Notes: generated by a model not told the origin, from the sequence alone. A DNA stretch of 64,000 nt from Cyclaneusma minus (GCA_037179335.1 JAKZHN010000021.1:434001-498000); one strand, 5' to 3'. Counted from the first letter of the stretch, positions 1-11,791 are shown. Numbers and translations are program-made.

Positions 1-810
1 GTCTGGGATAGGGGCTGGATTCTGTCTCATCGAGTTCAGGAGCTGTGAAATCTTCTCCTCAACGATAGGGTCGGTGATCTGAGTAGACCTGCGTTGCTTC
101 GGCTGCTGTCTCATGGCGTTCTGTTGCTGCTGCTGCTGCTGCTGGATGAGCTGCTGCTGTTGCCTCTGGCGAGCCTGCGCTTTGGCAATAGCGGCTTGCT
201 GTTGATGCATGCCGGGCCAAAGACGTCCGACGTTGCTGGTCTGGGTTGGAAGAACAGCAGGAGCGGGCATAACTTGTTCTTGTCCTAGAGCGTTGGGGTT
301 GATGAAGTCGGATGACACGGACATGTTCCTCTCGGGGTAGAAGAAGGCAGAGTCGGGTCCGGGAGAGTCGTACTCCACATCCATCTCTGGCAGGCCGCTA
401 TATGATTGGTGTCGTGGTCCGCTACCGAAGTCGTACTCATCGTTCCCCATTCCGGACATGTAACCGCCGTAGTTGTTCGTGTGCATGGCCTGGGCGTTGA
501 CGGCCAGGGTACTCGCAATAGCGCCGGTTGGCAGAGGGGTCTGCTGCTTGTACATGTCATACTGATGACTCGGGCCGGAAAAGGGTTGCTGGCTGCCCAT
601 AGGGGCCATGGTGTTGTTGGTAGTCGGGGCGGCTGAGACGGAACCGAAACGAGCCTTGGTGGTAGAGGGCGAGATGGATGGCGACGAATACTTGACGTTG
701 ACGTTATCGTAGTCGGACAGGTCGAGCATCGAGTCGAGAGGGTCCACGCACCCGGATTGCGAGTTGGAGTGTGCCATGGAGGTTGGCGTTTGCGAAGCTG
801 ACTGGGACAT
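1..810 (-). CDS. Gln-rich transcription regulator, probably bZIP (N-terminal part, cut by window edge)
   Basis: The reading frame runs from an ATG at 810 to the window edge without a stop, giving 270 codons, so the C-terminus is missing. The visible part is Ser/Pro/Asn-rich at the start. It has a short conserved-looking stretch (QYDMYKQQTPLPTGAIAS) near residue 85, then LWPGMHQQQAAIAKAQARQ, a poly-Gln run encoded by CAG repeats (about 121-165) and a basic segment (KQRRSTQITDPIVEEKISQ). From memory of the family, this order precedes the basic-leucine-zipper domain in Pezizomycotina bZIP regulators related to ADA-1, but the zipper itself would lie outside the window. It would be a nuclear DNA-binding protein. 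The family call is inference. The start is chosen because it is the first in-frame ATG and is followed by typical low-complexity activator sequence. Confidence 0.6.
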   Translation of the reverse strand, partial: MSQSASQTPTSMAHSNSQSGCVDPLDSMLDLSDYDNVNVKYSSPSISPSTTKARFGSVSAAPTTNNTMAPMGSQQPFSGPSHQYDMYKQQTPLPTGAIASTLAVNAQAMHTNNYGGYMSGMGNDEYDFGSGPRHQSYSGLPEMDVEYDSPGPDSAFFYPERNMSVSSDFINPNALGQEQVMPAPAVLPTQTSNVGRLWPGMHQQQAAIAKAQARQRQQQQLIQQQQQQQQNAMRQQPKQRRSTQITDPIVEEKISQLLNSMRQNPAPIPD

Positions 811-3400
811 GATTGCTGCCTAGATTGGGCTACTACTGCCTCTTTTCCTTTCCAACACTTGATTTCTCTATCGGTTGAGTCGAATATAGGATGACAGATG
901 GATTGTTTAGAAACGAGCGAAGATGGTGGTGATGACGAAGGAGAGATGTTGTGTTGTGCTGTGAGGAATGCGAAGGGGGATGGACTGGATGACAGATGTT
1001 TCTTTGGCGGTGGGCTTATGGGTCAGTTTAGGCGGATGCCTGGGGCCGCGGGCGCCCTTGGCTGAAGCGGGACCTAGGGACATGGAACATAGGAGCGACC
1101 GGACCAAGCGCCCAGGGTTTCCAGTCTGGGTCGCCAGGCCGCGACTAGTGGGCGGCGACGCGTGGCCTCTGCCAAAGCTGGGTGCTTATTGGCTGCAGCG
1201 CCCTCGGACCTGGACCCGAAAAGCTGGTGCTTTTCAAGATTCGGGCCATGTCAAAAGCCTCGGAAGCTGCAACTTCTGCGGTTAAGAGGATGACTGGAAA
1301 GGCTGATGCTGCTGGTGATGAGGCCCGCATGTAGGGTGACGAGGAGAGCGGCAGAAGCTTCCTCCCCTTCAAAAATCAACATCTTTCATGTCTTGCCGTT
1401 CACAACAATTACACCACTTTTGAATTCAATGTTCCAGACAGTCCAGACTCCAAGCCTCGCCCTGAGTGCCGCCGCCCACATCCCTTGAAGTCCGTGAGTC
1501 CGCCAGTCCGTCTCTGCCATCCCCACTACACACCTCCTGATTGCCCTTTCGGTGCACCGAGCACTGCCTCACAACTCGGCGAATAAGCTGCCTCTTACCG
1601 CGTGGCAACACCGAGCGAACGCCATGTCAATTGATGGACATGGAGCTGAGCTTCGAGCTCGCGACTCGCACCACCATCAAAGTGGACCCGGCAGAAGATC
1701 CAATCTCCAGCAAGATGAGGCTCAGAATCTCATCCCAGGCGATCATCCCACAGCCTTGCAACTTGCGACGACAACTGACCAGGTCGAGACATGAAAGCCC
1801 TGAACTCTTATGCATGCCCATTATTGATGGAGTCTCTCAGCCTTGCTCCCATTATGCCGTTCCATTATATTGATCTCCTCGCGATAACGTGACTCCGACT
1901 CTTCCGCATGAATCTATTCGGAGATGGGAATCCAAAATAGGGCCGCCAAGGCTCAAGATGCCATTGTCTGATTTGGTGACCGGCTTCATCAATTTGAATC
2001 AAAATCAATTTATTCCCTAGAGCTTCCGACTCCCCGAGTTGGAAAATTCCCGCAACCGACTGTAGTGTTCCAAAATTGGTCTCTTATCGAGACTTCGGCT
2101 CGGAGGCCGAGCCCTACATGTATCGTTCTTGGTATTGGAATTCTGCAGCCCTGTCGATTGTCTAATATTGGTAACGGTACATGTAGGATCTTCAATCCAT
2201 ACATGATGTATTGATACATGTACAGGCTTGGTCCGCTGCCCGCGCTTTCAGGGACTCGAAGAATTGACAGGAGACTTCGCCATCAAGCTCGCGTGCTCTC
2301 ACCTCTCAGCTTGGTGAGCTCTGCCTTCAAACCTTCACATCTCGAGTCATTTCCTCATAGCCTTACGGCCAAGCCGGGCATCCAAGAAATCCTCATTGAT
2401 GTTCCCACACAGCAGCGATCTTCCGACTACCGACGACCTCGGCGTTCCAGAATTTCGGATATGACCTCTCTCAGTCTCCTGCAGTTTAATATCTCGCCCA
2501 CTTTCCGGGCCCAGAGCTCAAAAATTTCGATGTGAAGATACAGATAATAATATCGGTCTTCAATCTCTCGCGGAGGCTCGGAAACTGAGAACCTTGCTGA
2601 TTATCATTTTAGCATGGACATGAGCCGGGGGACTTGTTGATCTTTTCGTATTCCTCGAATCTTCAACCTTGTACCGGAACCGGGAAAGATAGCGATTGAA
2701 TGGTACATAGCACATGGCTGTGCTCATGCCGTGAGCCTGTGGGATGGTGAGTAAGGCGGCTCTTGTGATGTCACGATTGATACTGCTGAATCCTGCTTTG
2801 CTATGTGTATCTCAGCTTGGGATCAGTAAACATGCTCGTGTGCTTCGGTCAACATATCTCCGACGAGTTCAATGTCAGCATCTTATCCGGGTGAGATGAA
2901 TCCTATGTGGGGGTCAGCCTCTGGCCAATTTGAAGTTTCCAGCCTCCATATCAGGCTATCAGCATGTGCAAATGGTAAGATGAAAACTTCTATTGTTCAA
3001 GTAAGCTGCCAACTTCGTATCATTTGCTTGCTTCAATGCCTTCTAAGTATGATTCCAAGATTTTGCTTCCACCAGCCTCGTGAATTCGTGATCCTACCCG
3101 AGCTTTCGAAGCCTTCTTAGCCCAGCCCCTTGAAGCCTTCTCAATCTCCTGAAGCCTTCTCAGCTCCTGGGAGGCTTCTCAGTCCCATGGAGCTTCTCAA
3201 ACCCTCGCAGCCTTCTCAACACCTTGAACCCTTTTCACTTCCGAGTCTCTATCAGGTTATCAGATAGCAGATCAGTCCACCATCTAAGTATAGTAAGCCA
3301 TTACATGATGTACTAAACGACCCAAATCTCAAAGACCCTCCACTCCACTTATCTCCAGAGTCCAGACCCGATTCCCTGGGTCCGGATGTTGATTCCCTAG
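811..3400. other. Intergenic, upstream of the regulator gene
   Basis: About 2.6 kb with no credible coding region; all open frames are short, and many begin with non-ATG codons. It should hold the promoter and leader of the minus-strand gene that starts at 810. Runs of short pyrimidine-rich units based on CCTTCTCA occur at about 3120-3240. I see no RNA gene. Confidence 0.5.
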
Positions 3401-4003
3401 CCTTGATCCACCACCATCCAACCGCCTCCGCAAGACTACTTGAAGATCATTAGGAGAGGCTCTTTAGCGCTCGCAATCTTCATGAGCTGTACGGCTCGCC
3501 GAATTCCAAGTGACTGTCTGTGATGGATCATGGACAATACATGTAATGGCAATCCTATTCCATAAAATTCACTGTCTCCACTCTCCACTCTCCACTCTCC
3601 CAGCTCTTTGGGACTTGGTGGATCGCGACTTCGAGGTTATTCAGGAGTTGAAGCACGACTTCCCTTGATCCACCGCAATCCAGCTGCCTCCGCAAGACTA
3701 ATCGAAGATCATTAGAAGAAGCTTTAGCTCTGGCCATCATCAATTCATCATTCATCAATCGCCAATCATCATGGACAAATGGTACACGGTACAGCTCGCC
3801 GAATTCCAAGATAATGAAAATCCCCTTTGTCCCTGAAGATCAGTCTCCATCGCTCCCAGCTCCCTGGGACTTGGAGGTTTGGAGACTTTCATAACGATCT
3901 TGATCCACCGCAATTTAGCTGCCTCCGCAGACTAACTTGGAGCCGCTGGCCATCATGATATCAATTTCAAGCAACACTATTCGCCTGGCTCGCCGAATTC
4001 CAA
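3401..4003 (+). repeat. Three diverged tandem copies of a 230-260 bp unit
   Basis: Three copies start at about 3403, 3664 and 3899. Each begins with TTGATCCACC, continues with a GCCTCCGCAAGACTA-type box and ends with CGCCGAATTCCAAG (near 3510, 3810 and 4003). A CTCCCAGCTC..GGGACTTGG box lies between copies (about 3595-3620 and 3852-3875). The copies differ by substitutions and small indels. No copy carries a conserved frame, so this looks like a non-coding tandem duplication. Confidence 0.7.
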
Positions 4004-4535
4004 ATACCTCTCTCCCAGAGGAATCAACAATGATCTCCAAAGACCCTGTCCGGATAGGGTTGAACGGTCAATCATGGTCGTTGGCGCTAGGGTCATGTGA
4101 AAGGTGGAGAATACATCCTCGAGAGTGGGTCTTTTGGATCCAATGATATTGCCATCCCCATTATTCCCCTTCGAACCAAATATCACCGTCAATTCAATAA
4201 TAGGGTCTCGAGACCGCCCCTCCCTGTCAGTGCTAGTAGTACTGTCAGTGGCAAAGGGGAAGAGCTTGCTGCGACGAGTTATGGCGGCCTGCACGGTCGT
4301 CAGTGCCATATAGGTTCGAATGAGAAGAACGCCAGTATCGGCGCGTTAGTGCAGAGGTACCAAGGTGGCGTTGGATAAGAGACGACCCACTTCTAAAAAG
4401 CATGGGGTTCGACTCTCGCTGGAGGGGAAAGGGTCGGATTTTGGGGGATTTGGGAGGTACAATTTTCGATGAAATAAACAAACCGAGATACCGCGCGCAG
4501 TCCTAGCATCACCCCCTGAATACATGAGGCGTTGG

Positions 4536-4695
4536 CTTCCCTGGCCTTCGGAGGCGTGACGACTTCCAGTACGGAATCGTCGTCCGTTTCCCTGGCCTTC
4601 GGAGGGCTGATGACTTCTGGTGAGTATGAAAGGACGCGAGGGTATCGCCTCGGAGGGCTGATGACTTCTGACCGTGAGTATGAAAGAATGCGAGG
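4536..4695 (+). repeat. Short tandem repeat tract
   Basis: TCCCTGGCCTTCGGAGG occurs at about 4538 and 4589. CGGAGGGCTGATGACTTCTG occurs at about 4600 and 4650, the last two copies followed by GAGTATGAAAG(G/A)A(C/T)GCGAGGG. The tract is a small minisatellite. Confidence 0.65.
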
Positions 4696-5689
4696 GGCCA
4701 TGATAACATATGTGCTTTGGAGTAAGATAGGCTTGAAAGGGAGACAGGTGGTTTGCGGGGGCGTTGTTCGAGTTGAACCTTGGGATATCTGTGGTAGGAG
4801 GTTGACTTATATACGTTGGGCACTCGGTAGTTGTGAGCACTTCAAGGTGTCGTGTATTCGTCGAGATGGCGACCCAGATTTTCGTGCGTGGAGCCCTCTT
4901 GGCGTCAACTTAGAACAAGGCAGAGGACTGTATTATAGTGGTCGCCGGCCTGTTGAATCACGGCTTCTTCTCCGGAAGTGAGGCGGCCAAAGTTCTCCCG
5001 AGCAAGGGGACAGGAGACTGCGTTCTGTTAGCATCCCGCACAAGGCGGCGGGGATAGTACAAAGAAAAACTCACAGCGCGACAAATAGAACTGGAGCCGA
5101 ATGGCGGCCACCTCTGCAACTGCACGGCGAGCTGCCTACTTGGTGGACGCCATGCGGGCTACTCGCACCACGACGGTCGTGCTCATGACGAAGAAACACA
5201 ATCATTATTCAACTCCAGCACCATCTCGACAGCGTCGAGTCCTCCCCACTGCGGTTCAAACTGCTCATGGAACGGACACCGTTTGCTCGCAACCGCACAC
5301 ATTCCCGCATGCCGTCGAGAGATGGGTTGTTGAGTTATCTCGTGGCAGACAAGCATGTACTTGTCAAAGGTGTTTGAGTATGACTGGAATTGGGCGATTT
5401 GGAAACTATCCGGGATATCGGTACTATGAATTAGTCGTGAGAGAGGCCTGGGGATTTGGGAACCAATGAGCGCGTCGGGGGGTGCTATAAAAGGTGGGCG
5501 TGAACGAAAACCAGGAATTGGACGATGCATGGGCTCAGCTTTAGTAGGCTTTGGAACGTCCAAGTCGGCGGAGGCCAGGAGAAAGTGGGTAGAGTGCGAG
5601 TTGTGGAAGACAAGGAAGTGTATCAAGTTATGCGAATTTTGCAATGGGATAGACCAGCCCAACAGATTTCTGGGAAGTCTAAAGTTACA

Positions 5690-6056
5690 TGAATCTGGGA
5701 AGAAATTTGAAGCTGGAAAATGTGAAGTTTGAAAGTGTGAAGCTGGGATACGTACTTTTTTGACTGGAAAGGCACAGCGTGTCGGGCCTGGTCGTCCCTG
5801 GTTGATGTAGATGCCATGCGCAGTCCATCGATGCAAGTTTCTTATTCATAATTGCTCGAAATGAAGCTCCTTAGCATGGCAAGCTTCCTCAGCTTAAAGC
5901 TTCTTCATGAGAACTGGTAAATGTAGAGCTGGGGGGTGTAAAGTTGGGAACATTTGAACATGGAAATTGTGAAGCTGTGAAGTGTGAAGCTAGGCAGTGT
6001 GAAGCTGCGCAAGGTGGAACTGCGCAGTGTGAAGCTAGGTAATTCCAAGTGAGACG
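5690..6056 (+). repeat. Degenerate GTGAAGCT-type minisatellite
   Basis: Many imperfect copies of GTGAAGCT(G/A)GG or the related GCAGTGTGAAGCTAGG occur at 5695-5750 and 5930-6050. Spacing is irregular, about 15-20 bp. No coding role is visible. Confidence 0.55.
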
Positions 6057-6473
6057 ATTGTGAGGCTAGGAAATCCGAACTTAGGAAGTATGGCAAGCAC
6101 AAGTGTCAAGTTCGAACTCCATCCTATTTCACAATTGGGCAAACGGTTGTTAGTCAAAATGTCAGGAGAACTTTTACTCTCCAGTGCCATATCGAATTGC
6201 CATGTGAATCCCGACTTACCGTTAACAAATAGCCTTTTCGGTGGAGTTTCAGTCTCTCGAATCGGAAAAGAACCTTCAGGTCGAAATCCACCCACCAACG
6301 CCTCAAGGAAAGGCTGGATGATTGGGTTTGACGCTTCGACTGACAGAACTTGATCATAGAATTGATCTAAGGATCTCACCAATATATACATCGAACAGGA
6401 AACATAGTACACACATTCCTTCAAGTGAAATATGAAACAGAATCAGATCCATCACTCCCTGCCTATCTCGGAC

Positions 6474-9443
6474 TTACAGACACTGGCTATAGAAATCATT
6501 CTCGGCAGTGCAAGTAAGTCCAGCTTCACACGTCCCGGTCCCAGTCCATCCACTACCTCCACACTGATAGTATTTCGGAATCGTCCCACCCGCAGCCGCC
6601 GTTGTAGTCGTCACCAGCGTGGTAGTCGTCGTCTTCGAGCTAGAAGTACTAACCTTCGTCGTGCTCGTGCTAGTAGCTTTAGCAGAAGAACTAGTACTCG
6701 TTGATTTGACACTGCTCGTAGACGCCTTCGCAGTGCTGCTTGTCGTAGTCGAAGAAGTAGTCGACGTGCCGCTGCTAAATCAAAGTGAGAAGTCGCCCCA
6801 AGGCTAGACCTAATGAAAACAGTATTAGTGGTAAAAGAAAAGCCTTACGGCAGTCCATAAAAGATACCCCTTCCATTCGTTCCCACAAACACCAGTCCTT
6901 CGGTATCTTGACTGGCTGCCAAGCAGTTCGAACTGCTGGAACCAAAGCCGTGTGTCGCGTCACTGATTTTCGTCCAGGTTGCTCCCTCGTCGCTGCTTAC
7001 TTGCAAGGCATTTCCGCCACTTGTAGACGTGGTTGCGAAAGCGTAGATGTTGGGGTAGGAACCACTTCCTTTCCCCAAAGCGATAGCATATGCTTGTGTA
7101 ACGGCTGAGACTTTTGTGAAAGTGGCTGCGAAGTCGGTGGAGTGATAGATTCCGGAGGAGGTCGAGAGCCAGACGTCTCCCGCTACGCTGGGATGCACTT
7201 CGATGTCTACAGCGCCGGAAACACTGGCTGCTGTCGTGAAAGTGGCTCCGCTGTCCGAAGAGACATAGACACTATTGGTATCTGCTGCATAATAGTACTT
7301 TGGCTGTGATAGTTTAGCAAGAAAGATCAGATAGAAAGTGATGGAGTGCTCACGTTCACTTTATCAGCTGCTATCTGGACACCAGTACCCAAGCTGCTGA
7401 TTGTGCTCTGGACGCCGTTGATGAAGTGGTAGACGCTAGAATCGGAGGCCCAGACGATAGTGGTGCCGTCTGCTCCGTAAGCGACACTGCCTCCATAGTC
7501 TGAGGTCGAAGAGACAGTCATGGGATTCCAAGTAACTCCGCTATCGGTGGACACGGATATCTGAGCGGTGCCATCACTGCCGGAGTTGCCAATTCGGACG
7601 ATGTTTGTGGGAGCCAAACCGGCGTAATCGAGGTCATCCGTAGTGGAATACTCCGGGTTGCTAAAAGTCTGGTTGGGCGCCACGGTCAAGCTTTCATGGA
7701 CAAAACCATCGTCATCGCCAACGGCGGAAAGCAGAGGGGGCCCGCCCGGTGGTGAGATAAGAGCTTGCACAGACTCTTCTTCAACACCATCAGCCAGGGA
7801 TTCGACAAGCACAGAGGGCCATTCCAACAAGTTGTGTCCACCGAAAATAGTCTCGCCTGTGCCGTAAAGCCAGTGATTGCTGTCAAATGGATCAATCTCC
7901 AAAGATTCGACCATCCAACCAAGAACCTTCGAATCGGTTCCACGAAGAGCAGTAATCCAAGGAGCGAGGTCAGTAGTTTCCGTGTAGTGTGGACTAGCTG
8001 CTCCGTTGACAAAGTCCCAAATTGTAATCCAGGTGGCTCCGGAGTCGCTGCTTCGGAAGATCTGAACATCAGGCCACCAAAGGTTATCGGCAGCTACCAT
8101 GACGGTACCAGGAAGGTTTGGGTCTATTGACAAGCCGCCATAACCAAAGGTAAGGCCGTTCGCAGCTCCCCAAGCGGGAGTGATGTTCGTCCAGGTACCA
8201 TTCAGATCATAACGCCATACTTGACCGTCGCCAGCTGGAGAGCATAGTCAGCAGATAGGTCGGCTTATTTCATTCCAATAAAACTTACCTTCGTAAGGTC
8301 CAGCAGAAACATCATAAGCGAGGTATAGGGCTGATTCTGCAGCCGAAAATTTGATGCGGCGAGGAAAGTATCCGGTAGGTTCACCAGTGATAGCAGACCA
8401 AGTTGAACCAGCATCCTCCGAGACATACAGAGAGCTTGAATTCAAATTGGCAGTGGCAGCAAAGATTCTCGATGTAGCTCCATCGATCAGAGAAGAAGTA
8501 TTGTCGAAGACGACGGTAATAACTCCGATGTTGTCAGACTGATAGCCTGTGGTGTCCGTCGGGTCCTCCTCAAAAGACCCTACATCAGTGAAGCTTGTCA
8601 CATTTGTGAAAGTCACTCCCATGTCAGTGCTTTTGAACAAACCATTACCGCTAGGTGCTGCCAGGTAGATGATGTTGTTGTTGTTTGGATCAATGGCCAA
8701 GCGCTTTCAGTAGTCAGTCTTCGTTCGTAGCAAAGGGGTTCCAGCTTTGACTTACTTCGCCTGCGCCTCGACCGGGCTCGTTCCCTCCGATCTTGAAAGG
8801 AAGCTTGGTTTCTTCCCAAGTGGAGCCGTAATCAGCACTTCGGAGAACTGAACCGTCATTTGGATCCCAGTCGTTCGTGTACTGCGAGAAAGCATCAGCA
8901 TAATTCTCGGTATACGACTATCCATGGAAACAGATCCGCGGCTGAACCTTGGACTCATGAGCGAACCGAAAGCCAAGGGATATTCAACGTACCATTCCCA
9001 CAAGGAGATAGACTCTTGCTGTGTCAATTGGATCTGTTGCGATAGCATTGACACCCCAATCGTGCCTGAAGAAGTCAGTCAAAATCTCGGCAAAGATGAC
9101 CTATACGAACCATGTCGTGTCGTTTGCGAAATCCGTTATGGCTGTCCACGAGTCATCAGAGTTTAGCTTGTATGCTCCTCCGATATCTGCCCTGCAATAT
9201 GCAACGCCTTTTTCCTTGTTGGGGTCAGCGGCATGGTCTCTTATCTTGGAAGGTCCAGAAGACTTGCTGTTGGGTTGAAGACGATGCCAGGAATAAAGCC
9301 TCCTCCACCTCCAATCTTGACATTGGCCCCTGCCAATAGTTAGCCATAACTCCATCAGATTTTGTATCTCGATTCCGAAGTTGCTTACAAGTGTAGGCAG
9401 AGACTGCGGAAGCCAGGCTTCCAAGCAGATAAAGTGAGCGCAT
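6474..9443 (-). CDS. Secreted xyloglucanase, glycoside hydrolase family 74 with CBM1
   Basis: Nine exons give an 823-residue protein: 9443-9389, 9329-9268, 9214-9111, 9065-8993, 8881-8756, 8703-8289, 8234-7354, 7303-6849, 6774-6474. All phases join. A signal peptide (MRSLYLLGSLASAVSAYT) leads into WANVKIGGGGGFIPG, then GVAYCRADIGGAY, WHDWGVNAIATDP and RLAIDPNNNN, which are GH74 signatures of the double seven-bladed propeller with BNR-type repeats. Asp49 in ADIGG and the Asp cluster near 452-454 (VGDDDGFVHES) match the positions of the family's catalytic aspartates. A Ser/Thr linker (about 724-785) joins a C-terminal CBM1 with four Cys (YYQCGG..TC..TC..SQCL). Family enzymes cut the xyloglucan backbone outside the cell; whether endo or exo cannot be told here. 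The length matches known GH74-CBM1 proteins. Intron 2 has a GC donor. Confidence 0.95.
9215..9267 (-). other. GC-AG intron 2 of the GH74 gene (53 bp)
   Basis: The donor reads ACA|GCAAGT and the acceptor AACAAG|GAA, with GCTGAC as a branch-like site. Only this choice keeps phase 0 and yields FNPT-EKGVAYC, as the family expects. The GT two bases further in would break the frame. Confidence 0.85.
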
Positions 9444-10785
9444 CTTGAAGTTTGATTGAGTAAAGATCTTGGCTCATCAAACAATTTTCCAGGTACCATC
9501 TGATCTATATATCCAAGATCCATCATCCATGTGGACGATAAATTGTATATATCTCCAGATGTTCCGGCATATTTAGCCATTGAGCCATCATGCCCTGATG
9601 ATTGGCGCGAAATTTGAACTTCTTGTGAAACACGAACATGGCTCCGCCAAAGAAAGAGAAGAAGCACGAATACGAATCTGAAAGCCATCAAAAAGTCATT
9701 GCGATGGAAAAGAGATACGTACAAATTAACTGCGCTGTTCCTCTCTGTTCGCGCCGAGATGAAGGGCTATGTGCAAATGAAAGTAAATGAAAAGAAGCTT
9801 GTCAGTGACGGAGGAATTGGCCGAGCGGATGTTCCGCCTACCGAGAAGTTTAGGCAAAGTGAACTGCAGGTCAATGCGTGTACCTTGCAGATGGCGGAGA
9901 AGTTTCGCGAGGCCTGAAGATCATGTTGTAGATCATAAGAACAAGACCATGGCTTTTGATTTAGATGAGCTGAGGCGAACACGGCCGGTCCCCATACAAC
10001 GGTGCGATGCCTCGTGATGCTCGCGGCGCCGAGGCCCGCAAAACCTTCCAAGGTTTCGGAGTGTGGCGCGCAAATGCCGTCGGAGGTTTTTGGAAGGAAG
10101 GAGCTGGTGGAGAAAAAGGGGCATGACTCCAAACAATCGTAGGGTAGCTGACCGAGGCTCTCGGGAATGAAGGTGGAGAATCTAGCGGTTTATACTATCC
10201 ATGTGATTGCGAGGGTTATGGCGTTTCGGATAAATCAACCAGTGACTTCACTGGATAAATGGAAATGCCGGATTCTTCTGGGTCAGTGATCTTTTGAGGG
10301 CGATATGTGATTATGAAATCCAAGAAGAGTGTAGAGCCAACTCGACACCAGAGCCCCTTCTCGATTCCAGATTCTTCACTCGATGCCAGATAGATCTCTT
10401 GGTTCTGGCGTTGTCTCCCGATTTTAGCGTTATCTGTCGATTCCAGCTTTATCTCTCGACATCAGATTCTCCTGTCGAGGTCAGATGGTACGCTGGCTGG
10501 TGAAAAACAAGACGAGAGGAAACCCGGCAAAGTGGGGGCAGGTTTGCTCGCCACCACGGTTCTCGTAGAATCACCAGATCTGAAGCAACATCAGCGACCA
10601 GGACTCTGCTGACTCCTAGTGTCCCTGTGCTCCTCGCAAGTTTGCCCTGTCATCTACACGCAAACCCAAGTACTTAAGCTGAGGTCAAGAGCCGTGTGAA
10701 CTCACTATCTGTGACTCTGGTATCTCTTCGTGCTGTCCTCGCAAGCTTTTGGAACGGGAAGCTACCCTCTGCCTTCCTGAACATC
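9444..10785. other. Intergenic, upstream of GH74
   Basis: This is promoter DNA for the GH74 gene and for the small plus-strand gene that follows. No credible frame is present; the longest minus frame begins at a TTG and has no recognisable sequence. The dispersed repeat at 10351-10488 lies inside. Confidence 0.5.
10351..10488 (+). repeat. Dispersed repeat, copy 1 (second copy at 25151-25232)
   Basis: The tract consists of TCGATTCCAG / CTCGATGCCAGAT / CCTGTCGAGGTCAGATG boxes. The same boxes in the same order recur at 25151-25232, where the unit is shorter. It is non-coding and has no visible termini. Confidence 0.65.
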
Positions 10786-11262
10786 ATGGTAGCAGAGACA
10801 TTCAAAGGAATGGGTGCATCCCCAGGTACCAAAGAACACACCAAAGAACGCCACGAAATTCCCATTTGCCTCGAAGACGACCACCAAGTGTACAGCTTTG
10901 CCAATCTCCACTACACCGATCTCATCATAGGTGGCACGATAGATCCTCAGCGGATCTTGGAAGCTTACGAAAGACATATGAAGGAGGAAAGCATGGTACT
11001 GGAGAGACACTACGCTGCAATCGCTCTTCTGGAAGGGCGGCCATTTGGGACAGCGCAACCAGGGGATGAATGGGAGACATGGAAGGGAGCGAAGGCAGAT
11101 GAAAAGGTGATGGGCTCGTGGGCTCAGAGACTACACAAGGAAAAAGCAAATCTAGAGTATATTCAGCGTCAGAGGAAGAACCATCTGGTGTGGAAGATAA
11201 ACGAATTGCACGCTAGAGTTTCCTCAGGAAAGGAAGCTCAGAAGACACCAAGCAAACGCTGA
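10786..11262 (+). CDS. Small hypothetical protein
   Basis: ATG at 10786 opens a 158-residue frame. The frame is open further upstream (to about 10696) but has no earlier ATG there, so either this ATG is the start or an upstream exon exists. The product is hydrophilic and charged. It has a central segment (SFANLHYTDLIIGG, QRILEAYERHMKEES) and a Lys/Glu-rich, probably helical C-terminal half (AQRLHKEKANLEYIQRQRK). No signal peptide or membrane segment is seen and I do not recognise the family. It is convergent with the methyltransferase gene downstream. Confidence 0.5.
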   Translation: MVAETFKGMGASPGTKEHTKERHEIPICLEDDHQVYSFANLHYTDLIIGGTIDPQRILEAYERHMKEESMVLERHYAAIALLEGRPFGTAQPGDEWETWKGAKADEKVMGSWAQRLHKEKANLEYIQRQRKNHLVWKINELHARVSSGKEAQKTPSKR

Positions 11263-11548
11263 TGTTTGGAGGCAACTGGGTCACTTTGTGCTTTCTTGCA
11301 AGGAGCGACACTGTCTGTCATGAAGGAGAAAGTTGTAGCATACATGTAGCAGCGCAGACAATGAATGAGAAAGTCAAATTTGGTCTCCTCAAAGTCAGAG
11401 AATATGCAGCTGAGATGTTTGATGACTAGGTAAGCGTATCGGTGTTGGAGAATTCGTGCCCACAGCTAGACTCCGGTGAGACTGGGCGCGGACTCCGTCA
11501 TAACTGAGAAGAATTTTCCAGACTGTATCAAAATTCAACAGATCGGCC

Positions 11549-11617
11549 GCTGGGATAGCTCAGTCAGTTGGAGCGCCATCACTTGATGGGGACGCGGGTA
11601 CAATTCCCGCCCCAGGT
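11549..11617 (+). pseudogene. Degenerate tRNA-like sequence
   Basis: A clear D-arm/A-box (TAGCTCAGTCAGTTGGAGCG) is followed 24 bases on by a T-arm (GCGGG-TACAATT-CCCGC) and CCCAG, which pairs with CTGGG at 11550-11554. The anticodon arm is reduced to CCATC-ACTT-GATGG, with only four loop bases, and the B-box has lost the TTCGA core. A T run follows at 11634-11638. CGCCATCACTT is repeated after the 3' end (11626). It looks like a tRNA pseudogene or a tRNA-derived element head. Confidence 0.5.
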
Positions 11618-11791
11618 AAAGATACGCCATCACTTTTTGTATTTTTGAGATGCGTTTGGTTCGGATCCCGGAGGGGGGCTTACGATTTTTGCACGCGTTC
11701 TTTAGCGGCATTTGTTTAGAAATTTGGATATCAACAACGGCTTCCCTTTGGGGACACCTAGTCACCCACCGCCTTCCACCTATTCACCGCT

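Larger units (their letters stand above)
4004..6473. other. Intergenic, repeat-rich, downstream of the GH74 gene
   Basis: No coding region is supported. Two short-repeat tracts lie inside (4536-4695 and 5690-6056), and the last part will hold the 3' UTR of the minus-strand GH74 gene that ends at 6474. The frames seen here are overlapping, compositionally unlike protein, and mostly start at non-ATG codons. Confidence 0.5.

Noticed and set aside
4330..4425. Possible tRNA (GGGGTTCGACTCTC resembles a B-box)
   Set aside because: T-stem and acceptor stem do not pair and the spacing is wrong.
4346..4981. Overlapping frames on both strands around 4.3-5.0 kb
   Set aside because: They arise from short tandem repeats translated in several frames; none looks like a protein family.
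5183..5836. 217-codon minus-strand frame
   Set aside because: Begins at a TTG codon, His/Phe/Ser-rich composition typical of repeat DNA, overlaps the GTGAAGCT minisatellite.
9767..10132. 121-codon minus-strand frame upstream of GH74
   Set aside because: Non-ATG start, low-complexity translation, no link to the GH74 splice pattern.
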